A stretch of DNA of 64,000 nucleotides, taken from Girardinichthys multiradiatus. Its lineage: Eukaryota > Chordata > Actinopteri > Cyprinodontiformes > Goodeidae. Each line of letters starts with the position of its first letter. Positions within the stretch are counted from its first letter, which is position 1. Location of the stretch: the NCBI RefSeq assembly GCF_021462225.1, contig NC_061812.1, positions 47,411,363 to 47,475,362 on the forward strand, given 5' to 3'. A program made the position numbers and the translations under genes. Of this stretch, positions 45,496 through 56,394 are shown piece after piece. Under the pieces are notes generated by a model, which had not been told where the DNA came from, did not search any database, and saw nothing but the letters and a program-made list of their open reading frames with translations.

Positions 45496-47335
45496 TTGGA
45501 GGTGGCTTTTTATAAATTGGTGAAATAAAAACCTTCTTAATATGAACCAGTTACAATACTTTCTGTTGGATTGTATAAGTGTTGAGACAGCCTCTGCCTC
45601 CATATCAGTTCAATCTCTCTGGGGTCCTTTAATCGGCTCTATCACCTAGTAGGGTTAGAGCACCTTTGGCTTCGTCCCGTGGGCCATTGTGCCGGTTGCA
45701 GGGGGGTGTTTGAGTTTGGGGCATTTAGGGCGTCCCTGGGCTGGGGTCACTGGTGGGTATGGCGTTGGGGTCTGTGACCCCAACCAGGGTTGGGCTTTGG
45801 TGGCTCGCGGGGGTGACATCTGGTGGCTGCATGTGATGCTTTTGGGGAGCCTGTACCAGAGGACATAGGTTACTGGCCCGTGTGGCTGTGCTGCTCCTGG
45901 GCGGGTCTGGGCTGGGCCCGGGGGCTCTGGGTTCCTGAGGCATGTCGCCCCTGGGCTGGGGTCCAGGCTGGGTTCTGGGGGGCTTGGTTCCTGGCAGGTA
46001 TGTTGCTGGGATTTTGGGCCAGCGCATGCTTTGGCATCTGGCCCTGGCCCGGGGGCCTTTAGTGGATCAATGGGCTTAGGGGCCTCCTACAGTGGCGGGA
46101 AGGTACTATCTCATTGCAGGTGTTCTCTCTGTCAAGGAATGCATTCTGCTGGTGGGACTGAGCATCTGTGGGAGGGGGTTGGGCGAAGTCAACCTGGGTG
46201 TCTAATGTCTTATTTATTTTGGGAGTTCGAATGTTGGGATAAGTGTAGGTTTTCTTCTGGTGTTGATGTGGGTGGTTTCAATCTGGATGGTTCCGGTTTG
46301 GATTCTGGTTACTTGTCTGGGTTCCGGTTCCTGACGCCGGTTCCGATTCTGTCTGAGGGAGGGGGGTCAAATGGGTCTGCATGGTTTGGGTGGGCGGGTT
46401 GCCCGGGGATGATCTCGGGGTGGACTGGTCTTGGCTTCTTGGTGGGTTTTGGCTCTGTGGCCTCTGTGCCTTTTGTGGGCTTCGGTATGGGTTTTCTCAC
46501 GAGGCTTCTTCTGGCAGGGGTATGGGTGTCGGGTATGTTCTTGGGTCTGGATGCTGTGGGTCTTCTTTTCGAGGGGGTGCACTTTTAGCAGGGAGGCTTT
46601 TTTTTTGGAGGGGCGTTGGGGCGCATTTGCACTGTGTGGGTTTTGTGCACAGCTTATGCTTTCGATGCTCTTTGCTGTGTTCTGTCCTCCACTGTATGGC
46701 ATGCTGTGGTGATGGGGCGGTAGTCCTGTGCGCGGTGGCTCTCCGAGTGTGGGTGCTACGGGGTGGGCGTCGCTGAGTTCGGCAGTTGCATCAGGTTTAT
46801 CTGCCTCATACTGAGGTGGGGTTTGATTGTCTGCTGGGTGTTTCCTGGTAGTTGGTGTGTGCTTGGGGTTGGTGGTCTTCACCGTGCCCCTACTGGCATA
46901 CGGAAGGATGTTTGGTGCTGCTGTGGCGTTGGCTCAGGGGGAACTGCTGCTTGGCTTGGCTCTATTTGCTTTTGCTTGGCTAGCCACAATGTGGTGGTTC
47001 TGTGTCTCGGTGGGGAGTGCAGCCACTTTGCTGCATGTGTTTTGGCGTTTCTATGGCACCCTTTGGCTTGCTGGGCCAGCGTCTTGCCGTTGGGCACAGT
47101 GGGAGGCGGAGTGGTGCGTCGTGGGGTTTGCTTGACTACCTGGCTGGTCCTGGTGGTTTCATTTCTGGGGGTGCATGTGCCTTTACTGGCTCGGAGCTTA
47201 CATTTGGGTGGGCGTGCCATTTTGGGTCGGGTGTGGCTTATTGGCGGACCCGGTCTTAGTGTGGGATGTGTTTTGTTGCCCCGCCGGCTTGGTTGTGGCT
47301 GCATTCTGGTGCCGGGCATTGGGGACCGAGCGCTC
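45496..47335. repeat. 1.8-kb strand-asymmetric G/T-rich block, unclassified
   Basis: The + strand is rich in GGG, TGG and GGGT runs and poor in stop codons, so long but meaningless ORFs appear in several frames (46031-46588, 46763-47431 on +; 46367-46882 on -). It separates two Rex3 fragments. Its complement has the same CA/CCC-rich character as 58970-60185. It is probably noncoding repeat DNA of unknown class. Confidence 0.6.
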
Positions 47336-47895
47336 TGTTGGCGGGAGATCGACAGATGGATTGATGCGGCTGCCGCAGTATTGAGGGCGCTGTGCTGGTC
47401 CGTTGTGGTGAATAGAGAGCTCAGCCAATAAGTGAAGCTCTTGATTTACCGGTTGGTCTACGTTCCTACCCTCACCGATGGCCATGAACTTTGAGTCATG
47501 ACTGAAAGAACGAGATCCCGGATACAAGCGGCTGAAATGAGTTTCCTCTGTAGGGTGGCCGGGCACTCCGTTAGAGATAGTTTGAAGAGCTCCGCCTTCC
47601 GGGAGGGGCTTAGAGTAGGGCTGCTGCTCCTCCACATCGAGAGGAGCTAGTTGAGGTGGCTCGGGCATCTATACCGGGTGCCTCCTGGACGCCTTCCTCG
47701 GCAGGTGTTCCAGGCACGTCCAACCGGGAGGAGGCCCAGGGTATGGCCCAGGACATGATGGAGGGACTATTTCTCTCGGCTGGCCTGGGAACGCCTTGGG
47801 CTCCCCCCAGAGGAGCTGGAGGGACGTGTGGGTGTCTCTGCTGAGTCTGCTGCCCAGGCGACCCGGTCCCGGATAAAGCGGAAGACGACGGCAGA
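47336..47895 (+). mobile_element. Rex3 retrotransposon copy 4, 3' end only
   Basis: It starts at 'EIDRWIDAAAAVLRALCWSV' and 'VNRELSQ', then the Rex3 C-terminus ('TLT-GHEL', 'RSRIQAAEMSFLCRVAGHSV'-like) and 'RPRVWPRT'-like sequence. It ends with the typical ACCCGGTCCCGGATAAAGCG and GAAGACGACGG repeat. It overlaps in content with the end of copy 3, so it is a separate or duplicated piece. Confidence 0.85.
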
Positions 47896-48589
47896 GGCAG
47901 AGTAAGGTGGAAGCAGCACCGGGTTTATTCAGGTGCGACACCACTCAGCCTAACATCATCAAGGCTCCTTAAAAGACACAATTGCAGCCTTAAATAGGCA
48001 CAGCTGATAAAGGACTAAACCATTCTTTGCATGGAATTTACCAATTCACAACTTCCAACTCAAACATACATTTTATCAAATATGTACATACTCCCCCTTA
48101 CTTTTTATAAATATTTTATACTTTTTAGACCTACAACCAAACACCATAGAACCCCACAAAAAACTATGTGCACATATCCCCCAAGTATTTGTCCAAACAC
48201 CCTGGAGAGGACACAGAAAAGACAGGTGAGTTTCTTTCTTAGCACCATAACACTTCTCCTGCACTCATACTTTTAACAGATTTTACACCATTTGCTTAAG
48301 TTTCAAAACAGTATACCTTATTTGCTCTGAATAACAATTCTCTTTTCACAGACAACCACCCCACTTCTTAATGAGGAGCAGCTGTGCAGGGCCTGGGACA
48401 AAAGGCTAAATTCTCATTATTAAAATACTCAATAAATATTCAATAAAAAGTTAAAACTTGTGTGCAAATGATTATTTATGTGGAAAACCATGCTTAAAGT
48501 GCAGTGGTAAATAAAGTGTTTGTTAAAGTGCTAGGAATAGTGCTTTTAATGAAGTGCAAAGGTGCTCTTAAAGTGCTATGAATTATTTA
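47896..48589. other. Unique AT-rich sequence
   Basis: No gene or known repeat was seen. A purine-rich segment with 'AGCAGCACCGGGTTTATTCA' starts it. Confidence 0.4.
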
Positions 48590-48734
48590 AATAAGAATAG
48601 TCCAAATAATGAAGACCTCTTCATTACACAGAGCTTTAAAGACATAGCTGTAATGCTCCACTGATGAAAATAAATCTGTAGGGCTTTTTCTCAGACAAGA
48701 ATTCTGAGCGCTACTCTGCTGGTCAGAACACGGT

Positions 48735-48801
<67 letters not shown>

Positions 48802-49510
48802 ATAAATAAAGTTGTATGGCAGTGGTCCAGAATGTTGTTATACCTGGTGGGACACTTAATGTGCTGTCTGTATTTGGGAAGTTCATTGGAAAGGTTTGCA
48901 CTGTTAAAATCCCCAAGAACAATGATGAGAGAATCTGGATGTTTTTTCTCCACATCTGTTATCAGCTTAGCCAGTTGTTTCAGTTGTTTTTTTAGCATCT
49001 GAAGTGGAGCCTTGAGGTGGTATGTAAGCGCCAACCAGTACAGATGAAAACTCCCAATGGTACAATGGTTTACAGTTTGTGAGCAATGACTAGTTCAGGA
49101 CTACACGTCAACTTAAACAATTTGATATATCTGACCCAAACTTCGTTTATATAAAAGCAGATTCCGACTCCTTGCTTTTTTCCCGATAAGTACGTGTTGC
49201 GATCCGCTCGAACAGTCGAAAGGTCAGTATCCAAGTATGCATTCTGGAGTGTTCTCACTCAGCCAGGTTTCGGTAAAGCAGATGGTGGAAGATCTGTGGG
49301 GATACAAGTTTTTACAGGTGAGCAGAATCAGTTTGCCATCTTGTTGGCCAAGGGAAAACACGTTTGCTGGCCAGCTCTCCTGGCCAGGATCTATGTGAAA
49401 CTGGCCTCAATGAATGATGGTGAAAAAATGCCAAGAGAGAACTGTGATGTTTTGCTTGTCTCCAAAGACCACTGGAGACAAGCAAGAAGGAAGATTGTGG
49501 TGACCTGATT
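48590..49510 (-). mobile_element. Rex1 LINE endonuclease fragment
   Basis: Minus-strand frames read 'STVRADRNTYLSGKKQGVGI' with 'CFYINEVW', then 'KKHPDSLIIVLGDFNSANLS' and 'ELPKYRQHIKCPTRYNNILD'. This is the APE endonuclease of Rex1, including the catalytic GDFN motif. The frame is broken near 49060 and by a TA repeat at 48737. The RT is missing here. The upstream side (49330-49510) is a weaker match. Confidence 0.82.
48737..48794. repeat. (TA)n microsatellite
   Basis: About 29 TA units in a row, located within Rex1 coding sequence right after the 'NILDHC' region. Confidence 0.97.
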
Positions 49511-50039
49511 GTGGTAAGGCGTATTACGTCACTTCCTGTTTTTACTATTGCACTTGGTGGATTGTTTGGTGTGTAAAGGCTCTCTTAATTTCATCACATT
49601 TTTCTTTACTGTGACTTCTTTGACTTATCACATAACACATAGGCATGTTAAAACATATTTTCTGTTGCTGCACTTAACGTTTGGGGACCCTCTGAGCATT
49701 TCACAGTTTTTCTCGTAGTAGTAAGGGGTTGCTAGCTTAGAGTTAGCTTTAGCTTCACCGTGGCTACCCATCCTGTTGTTTCTCCTTCTCTCTCTAAGTC
49801 TCCTCTTTCCTGCTCTCTGTGTCAGATGTTCAGTTATTCCTCTGCCTCCTTTAGCGATAATGGTACATGTAATAAATGAAACATTTTTGTAATTTTGGAT
49901 GCAAGGTTGTCAGAAATGGAGGCTCGAGGGCAGCTTCCCGTAGCAGTCCTTCAGCAAAGTTCGTGCAGCTGGGACCTCAGGGTGGCTGGGTGCTGGTACA
50001 TAGAAAGCATAGTCCTAGATCCCAGCCCATGGGTCACCA
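49511..50039 (+). mobile_element. LINE 5' region / ORF1-like remnant
   Basis: 'TTCAGTTATTCCTCTGCCTC' with 'SYSSASFSDNGTCNK'-like coding and then 'ILDARLSEMEARGQL' and 'NRFSLG' resembles an ORF1 N-terminus of fish LINEs (coiled-coil-like). The L2 RT C-terminus follows directly, so most of the element was deleted. Whether this ORF1 belongs to L2 is uncertain. Confidence 0.4.
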
Positions 50040-50708
50040 CCAACTTGTTTGCGTTTGTAACAGATTTTCACTTGGATGACTTTAAATTTTCTGCTTCTAA
50101 ATTCAAAGAAGACAGAAGTTGTCATCTTTGGACCAGAATCTTTGAAAAATCGATAGTCAATCGATTAATGCGAATGGCATTAAACTGACCTCTGATATTA
50201 GTGAAAAACCTGGTGTTATTTTTGATCAGGATAAGTGATTTAAATCCCATATTAAACAAGTTTCTAGGTTTTCCTTTTTTCACCTTCGGAATACCGCCAA
50301 AATCCTTTCTGGGAGTGACACTGAAAAAAAAAGTGTCCACAAAAAGCAGTTAAAAGCCGTCAGCTGATCCATAATGCTGCAGCAAGAGTTCTGATAAAAA
50401 TTAAAATAAGAGATCATATTTCTCCTATTTTAGCTTCCCTTCATAGGCTCCCTGTTAAATCCAGAATTGAATTTAAAATTCTCCTTCTCACATATAAAGC
50501 TCTTAATGATCTATGTCCCTCATACACCAGAGATCTGATTATTCCATATATTCCTAACACAGCACTTCGTTCTCAGACTGCAGGTTTACTGGTGGTTCCT
50601 AGAGTCTCTAGAAGTAGAAAGGGAGAAAGATGTTTTAGTTACTAGGCTCCTCCACTGTGGAACCAGCTCCCAGTTTTAGTCTGAGGCAGACACCCTGTCT
50701 ACTTTTTT
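50040..50708 (+). mobile_element. L2 LINE RT C-terminal fragment
   Basis: The + strand corresponds to the reverse of 39160-39900. Frames give 'IRDHISPILASLHRLPVKSR', 'LLLTYKALNDLCPSY', 'SQTAGLLVVPRVSRSRK' and 'APPLWNQLP'. Frameshifted. It ends at about 50708, where R1 copy B begins. Confidence 0.85.
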
Positions 50709-51823
50709 ACATACTACTTTTTTTCTAGGGGGCGCTGTGGATGAAATAGGTCACGCCCACCAAATATTTCATCAGATCTCTGTTGGGGACTGGACTAGGA
50801 TTAATCACATTGAATTTGGTGCAGATCAGATGATGTATGTGGAAATTAAAGCCAAACGTATGGCCATGGCGTGACGTCCAACTTCGCCGCGCCACCACGG
50901 CCACGCCCTTTTATGAAAAGTCACTGTGCTTGAAACGAAGTAAGACCCACTAGTTATCAGTCACCTGACAGTTTCAAGTTAATTGAGAGTAGACAGCCAG
51001 ATAGCGACCTTTCCCAGTAAAAACAGTTACTTCCTGTTCTCAGGGGGCGTGGCTTTGATATGCTGATGTCAGCATATGAACCCATAGGATCGACTGGAAC
51101 CCGAAGGTCCTCCTTCATGCCAACTTTGGTGTGATTTGGCATTTCTTTGGGAAAGTTATTGCATATTCTAGTTTGGGCGCGAACGCCCAGTTCGTGTCCT
51201 GGCCACACCCCCTAAACATGGCCGAAAACTCACGATTTTGATAACCCTAATCCCCCATGCCTTATCTGCATATTGACCAATTATGAAGCCGATACCTCAA
51301 AATCCCTAGGAGGAGTTCGTTAAAGTTTGAGGTGAGTAAAAGTGAAAAACGGCCAAAAATTTGACCCAAAATGGCCAACTTCCTGTTTGTTTTAGGGCAT
51401 ACCCCCTAGAGACTTACTTTGTTGGATTGAGGAGCTCTACCTGTGTGCCAAATTTCAGATCTCTACGAATTACGGTTCGGCCTATCTCACGTTTGGGGGG
51501 CGTGGCTAAGTAGTTTGGCGACACCCACTGACGACGACATTAAAGAACAAGAATTTCAAGCGGGGGACAATTTCGGGTATAATCTTATGCGTTTTGGTGC
51601 ATGGCAAAGTCCCCAAATTGCCCCGCAAAGAGGCAACGGAATATACTGAGAGATTTTCAAGTCTTTAAGTCAAAAGCTGTAGGAGGAGTTTGCTTATATA
51701 TATGCGGGCTAGAAACGGCCAAACCGGGGTCAAAATGGCAACTTCAATCCAAAATGGCGACTTCCTGTGTGGTTTGGACCAAAGCTCCCAGAGACCTTTT
51801 TGTAGATCCTGAGAAGTTACATA

Positions 51824-53091
51824 CAGGGGTTGGACAATGAAACTGAAACACCTGTCATTTTATTGTGGGAGGTTTCAAGGCTAAATTGGACCAGCCTGGT
51901 AGCCAGTCTTCATTGATTGCACACTGCACCAGTAAGAGCAGAGTGTGAAGGTTCAATTAGTAGGGTGAGAGGACAGTTTTGCTCAAAATATTGAAATGCA
52001 CTCAACATTATGGGTGACATACCAGAGTTCAAAAGATGACAAATTGTTGGTGCAAGTCTTGCTGGCGCATCTGTGACCAAGACAGCAAGTCTTTGTGATG
52101 TATCAGGAGCCACGGTATCCAGGGTAATGTCAGCATACCACCAAGAAGGACGAACCACATCCAACAGGATTAACTGTGGACGCAAGAGGAAGCTGTCTGA
52201 AAGGGATGTTTGGGTGCTAACCCGGATCGTATCCAAAAAACATAAAACCACGGCTGCCCGAATCACGGCAGAATTAAATGTGCACCTCAACTCTCCTGTT
52301 TCCACCAGAACTGTCCGTCGGGAGCTCCACAGGGTCAATATACACGGCCGGGCTGCTATAGCCAAACCTTTGGTCACTCATGCCAATGCCAAGCCTCGGT
52401 TTATATAGTGCAAGGAGCAACAATCTTGGGCTGTGGACAATGTGAAACATGTATTGTTCTCTGATGAGTCCACCTTTACTGTTTTCCCCACATCCGGGAC
52501 AGTTACGGTGTGGAGAAGCCCCAAAGAAGCGTACCACCCTGACTGTTGCATGCCCAGAGTGAAGCATGGGGGTGGATCAGTGATGGTTTGAGCTGCCATA
52601 TCATGGCATTCCCTTGGCCCAATACTTGCTAGATGGGCGCATCACTGCCAAGGACTACCGAACCATTCTTGAGGACCATGTGCATCCAATGGTTCAAACA
52701 TTGTATCCTGAAGGTGGTGCCGTGTATCAAGATGACAATGCACCAATACACACAGCAAGACTGGTGAAAGATTGGTTTGATGAACATGAAAGTGAAGTTG
52801 AACATCTCCCATGGCCTGCACAGTCACCAGATCTAAATATTATTGAGCCACTCTGGGGTGTTTTGGAGGAGCGTGTCAGGAATCGTTTTCCTCCACCAGT
52901 ATCACGTAGTGACCTGGCCACTATCCTGCAAGAAGAATGACTTAAAATCCCTCTGACCACTGTGCAGGACTTGTATATGTCATTCCCAAGACGAATTGAC
53001 ACTGTATTGGCCGCAAAAGGAGGCCCTACATCATACTAATAAATTATTGTGGTCTAAAACCAGGTGTTTCAGTTTCATTGTCCAACCCCTG
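51824..53091 (+). mobile_element. Tc1/mariner transposon, DD36E type, nearly complete
   Basis: The outer 31 bp (51824-51854, starting CAGGGGTTGGACAATGAAAC) are an exact inverted repeat of 53061-53091. TA precedes it (51822-51823). GA follows (53092-53093), where the uninterrupted R1 sequence predicts TA, so one base of the target duplication has mutated. Length 1,268 bp. It encodes one transposase, described separately. The insertion point falls in R1; the copy near 8325-8340 shows the empty site. Confidence 0.95.
52010..53039 (+). pseudogene. Tc1/mariner transposase, disrupted
   Basis: The ATG at 52010 starts 'MGDIPEFKR', followed by a TGA (52037). The same frame gives the paired-like HTH ('TKTASLCDVSGATVSRVMSA', 'GRKRKLSERD') and second HTH ('SPVSTRTVRRELHRVNIHGR'). 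A TAG is at 52406 and a TGA near 52588. The first catalytic Asp is in 'LFSDEST' (52463). After a frameshift near 52612 come 'YQDDNAPIHTARLVKDW' with the second Asp (52734) and 'SPDLNIIEPLWGVLEE' with the Glu (52845). I count 36 residues between them, so DD36E, not the usual DD34E. A last TGA is at 52938 and the natural stop at 53037. All three catalytic residues survive but the protein cannot be made. Confidence 0.9.
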
Positions 53092-53405
53092 GATGTGTAC
53101 CAAATTTCACAATACTCAGTCAAAGCATGGCTTGGGGCTGATTTTTTCAAATTTTCTAGGGGGCACTGTGGAAAAATTAGGCCACGCCCACTAAATATCT
53201 CATCAGATCTCTTTTGGGGAATGGACTAGAATCAATCATTTTGAATTTGGTCAAGATCAGATGATATACGTGGAAATTAGAGCCAACCGTATGGCCATGG
53301 CATGACGTCAAACTTCGCCGCACCACCACGACCTTTTATGAAAAGTCACGGTGCTTCAAACGAAGTTAGACCCATTAGTTACCAGTCATCTAACACAGTT
53401 TGAGG

Positions 53406-54161
53406 TGCTTTTATAGGCTACCTAGTTTCGGTATTGCCAAAGCAAGAAAAGTGTTAACATTCTTGGTACAAAGTTGAATTAGTTCCCAGTATCAGTTGAC
53501 CTCCAACAGGGCTGCCCCTCTGCCCTAACCTTCATTGTCAGCTCCTCTTAAGTCTGAAGCCATGGTTCTTATCTAAAATAGAGGGACTGGTCAGTTCTCC
53601 CTAAAGGTCAGGGGTATGCTTCTAGTGAACGAGTTTAGTGTTTTTTTTTCACACTCATGAAAACATGTACACAGTGCTGACCTATCTATTAAATTGAACT
53701 TAGATGCTCCCGGAGCCCACTCAGAAAACCACAGAACAGACACTGTGAAACAAAAAAAACACCATTGAAAACAAAAACGTGAACAAAATTATAACAATAA
53801 TCACAATCAAACATTTTGTCAGCCTAAACTTCCTTCACTTTTAAGGCAGTTTTTTACATTACAATACATTAGTATTTCAAAACTCTGTTTTAGTTTTCAT
53901 TGCCAATTTTTATTTCCTCAACAGATTTTAAGCTGTTATTGTTCTATAAATAAGGATTTTTGACTCGTTAAGTTACATGCCTTGATCAGAACAGGAGTTT
54001 TTCCTGTATGTATTTAAACATATCCACACGTCTAGTGAAACTTGCTTATGGGTTTCTGTGTTGGTGGTGCCTGTGTTTTATTTGGTTACAGTTATGCAGC
54101 AATTTGAATACTAATATTTTTAGATTTTTATAAAATATTTTTTTTCTTAATTTCTGCTCAG
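53406..54161. other. Unique sequence with a small RTE-like LINE scrap
   Basis: At 53495-53600 'CTCCAACAGGGCTGCCCCTC' and 'AAGTCTGAAGCCATGGTTCT' recall an RTE-type RT (QGCPL and KSEAMVL) with a deletion between them. The rest is AT-rich. It ends in a polypyrimidine tract and splice acceptor (TTTCTGCTCAG, 54151-54161) for the contactin gene. Confidence 0.45.
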
Positions 54162-54296
54162 GCACGGATTGGGCAGTCCTTCCTCGGAGAAATAAAGTGA
54201 AGAGATTCCTTTTCTGATTTTGACCCAGTTGGATCCAGAGGATGGAAGCGTTGTTGGGTTTGCTTCTGCTCAGTTCTCTCACTGTAAACACAGTTG
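54162..54296 (+). CDS. cntn2: Contactin (cntn2-like) first coding exon: 5' UTR and signal peptide
   Basis: The acceptor TTTCTGCTCAG at 54161 opens the exon. After 80 bases of 5' UTR the ATG at 54242 encodes 'MEALLGLLLLSSLTVNTV', a short N-region followed by a Leu-rich hydrophobic core, a classic secretory signal peptide. The exon ends at 54296 in phase 1 with donor GTAAGT. Contactins are GPI-anchored Ig/FNIII adhesion proteins of axons, so an N-terminal signal is expected. The acceptor in the UTR means that at least one noncoding exon lies upstream. The start is supported by the signal peptide and by phase agreement with the next exon. The gene name rests on the next exons. Confidence 0.72.
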
Positions 54297-54944
54297 GTAA
54301 GTTTCACTTTAACACCCCTGAGTTATTAGACTGATTGCTGAATTAATGTTTTTTCTGATAAACACCATACGAGTATGACCAATACAGACCTAAAACTTCT
54401 CCACACTGCTTTGTGGTATTTATTGCAATGATGATTAAATTGACAATTTAAAAATATATTACAAGACTCATCAGTGTTTATGATGTATGCTTTTAATTTC
54501 ATGGCTTACAATCAGAGTTTGACCATCACCAGCAATGCTCTGAAAAATAAAACATACCGTTTTAGAATAGGGTACTTAACTACACAAGTTTTATCAGGAA
54601 ATGCAAATGTACTGCTAAATGATATACAATAACTGTATTCATATATTGAAATGTAAAGTAAGCATTTTTTGATGCACACATTGAATCAACAGTTATCAAC
54701 ATTGTTTGAATGGTGAAATAAATTATTTCCATCATGTGATCAGTTTTTGGGGTTTAATAGCAATTAGATTTTTATTTTATTTTAGAAAGTTTCTCTATGT
54801 TAATAGTAATAAATACAATATTGTCAACTAGAGGTTTATTTAGTTTAAGCTGGTTATGGATTTAAGGTCATTTTAGGTTTAACATTAGTTTGGATTTAAT
54901 TTGAAATTCTCCAAACTCTGTCCTTTTAACACCCATACATTGAT

Positions 54945-55085
54945 ACACTTATACCAAATATGGTAGGCAACTTGGAGTTAAGTGCCTTGCCCAGGGGCAC
55001 ATCGACAGCAGGAGGAAGCTGGAACTGAATCCACCAATTTTGGCTTGCAAGACGTCTACTCTTCCCAGTAAGGCCGCCCATAAAT
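54945..55085 (+). mobile_element. Retroposon tail fragment (LINE/SINE)
   Basis: 'GAGTTAAGTGCCTTGCCCAG', 'GGGCACATCGACAGCAGGAG' and 'AAGCTGGAACTGAATCCACC' with an end 'AGTAAGGCCGCCCA' are a common fish retroposon 3' sequence. Confidence 0.6.
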
Positions 55086-56394
55086 GAAAAGGAATCCTAC
55101 GCAGTCCTTAAAAGTCTGTAATTTGCTATTAGAATTTTACAGGTGTGGATGAGCATAGATAATAGAAAATTCTGAATGAAAGAATGGTTAAATTCCAAAC
55201 AATTTTTTTTTTGTAGCATCTTCTAAAGGACATAAGTTTAATAATGCTTAAACAATGCAGTCTTGATTTTAAAATTTTACACAGTTTTGAATTACTGACT
55301 GAGCATATTGTAGAAGTAACAACATTAAAGTTAACATAAAGCTGTGAAACGTTTGGGCCTATGATTTTTAAGCTGGGTCTAAAATGCCAAACAAAGCCCT
55401 AAAACTGCAGTTTTTAGGAGTTTAAAAACAATGGGCACCAAAGTTTATACCCTGCATTTACCCTGGACAACCTCATTCATGTTGTAACAATTACAAAGTT
55501 ACAGATTTAGAAATAGAAGTGATCTAAGTTAGTCCAGATGGCACAAAAGCAGTGAAATAGCCCTACAATCTAAAAAATTGTTGTCATGATCCCTAGGTAT
55601 TTCTTTCATGCTTTTGTTTTTTTTTTTCATTTCCCTATTTATATTTTTTATAAACAACATTTAGCTATTCTCTGTTAGATTTTGTTCTTGTGTTCCTCTC
55701 TATCTGCTCCTGTTAATTTACTCTTCTCTTTCTCATTTCAGTCATTTCATCTGATTAGCTCTTCTGGTTCATTGGTTATTTCTCCACCCTGATTCTGTAA
55801 TTAAACTCTCTGGTTTTCATCGCTTACTGCTGGTTTTTCCTGTTTGTCTGCCTATGTCCATGCCCAGTGTTTCCTCTGTTTATGTCTTTTCTCCATGTGC
55901 AAGACCATTTTTGTAAGTGTGCTTTTTTTAACATTAAAATACTCATCTATACTAAATTATTTTCCTCTGCATTTGAGTCCTTATCATTCTAAAACCAATT
56001 TTGGCATTGGGTTAATTCATTATTCAGTGTAATAATGCAATAAACTAAATTCTGTAAGAGTACAGTTTTTAACTGGAAAGTATTAGAAACCCTGACCTTG
56101 TCTTACTGTTCTTTGGTAGGTTGTTACTTTTTCTTGATAGGTTGCCTTTGCAGCATTACCCTCATCTACCTTGTTGTAGAAATATTTGAGACTGATGATT
56201 GTCACTCAGAATCAGCTTTATTAAAATATTGCAAGAGAGAAAAACAAAGTAGCACAGTACATGTACTCAGGGGTGCTACCAAGTCATTCTGATTAGACAA
56301 AGCAAAAGTTCTCCTCATAAGCTACAACAGCTTATAAGGTAATTCCCATGAGACCCAGACTAAAACAACAGAGACGAGGTGAAACTTGTTGTTC

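Larger units (their letters stand above)
50715..53405 (-). repeat. R1 repeat, copy B, carrying a Tc1 insertion
   Basis: Reverse complement of the family at 7790-9425. The same core (CGTATGGCCATGGCGTGACG, CTTCGCCGCGCCACCACGG) occurs near 50865 and again near 53285. After removing the 1.27-kb Tc1 element the two cores are about 1.15 kb apart, so the repeat is at least dimeric. Many GGGGGCGTGGC and CCACGCCC motifs. No coding capacity. Confidence 0.75.

Noticed and set aside
46031..47431. Long plus-strand ORFs of 185 and 222 codons
   Set aside because: They arise from stop-poor G/T-rich sequence, overlap ORFs in other frames and strands, and run into Rex3 sequence at the end. No domain or splice support.
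48587..48955. 122-codon ORF with a Tyr-Ile repeat
   Set aside because: It is a Rex1 fragment read through the TA microsatellite.
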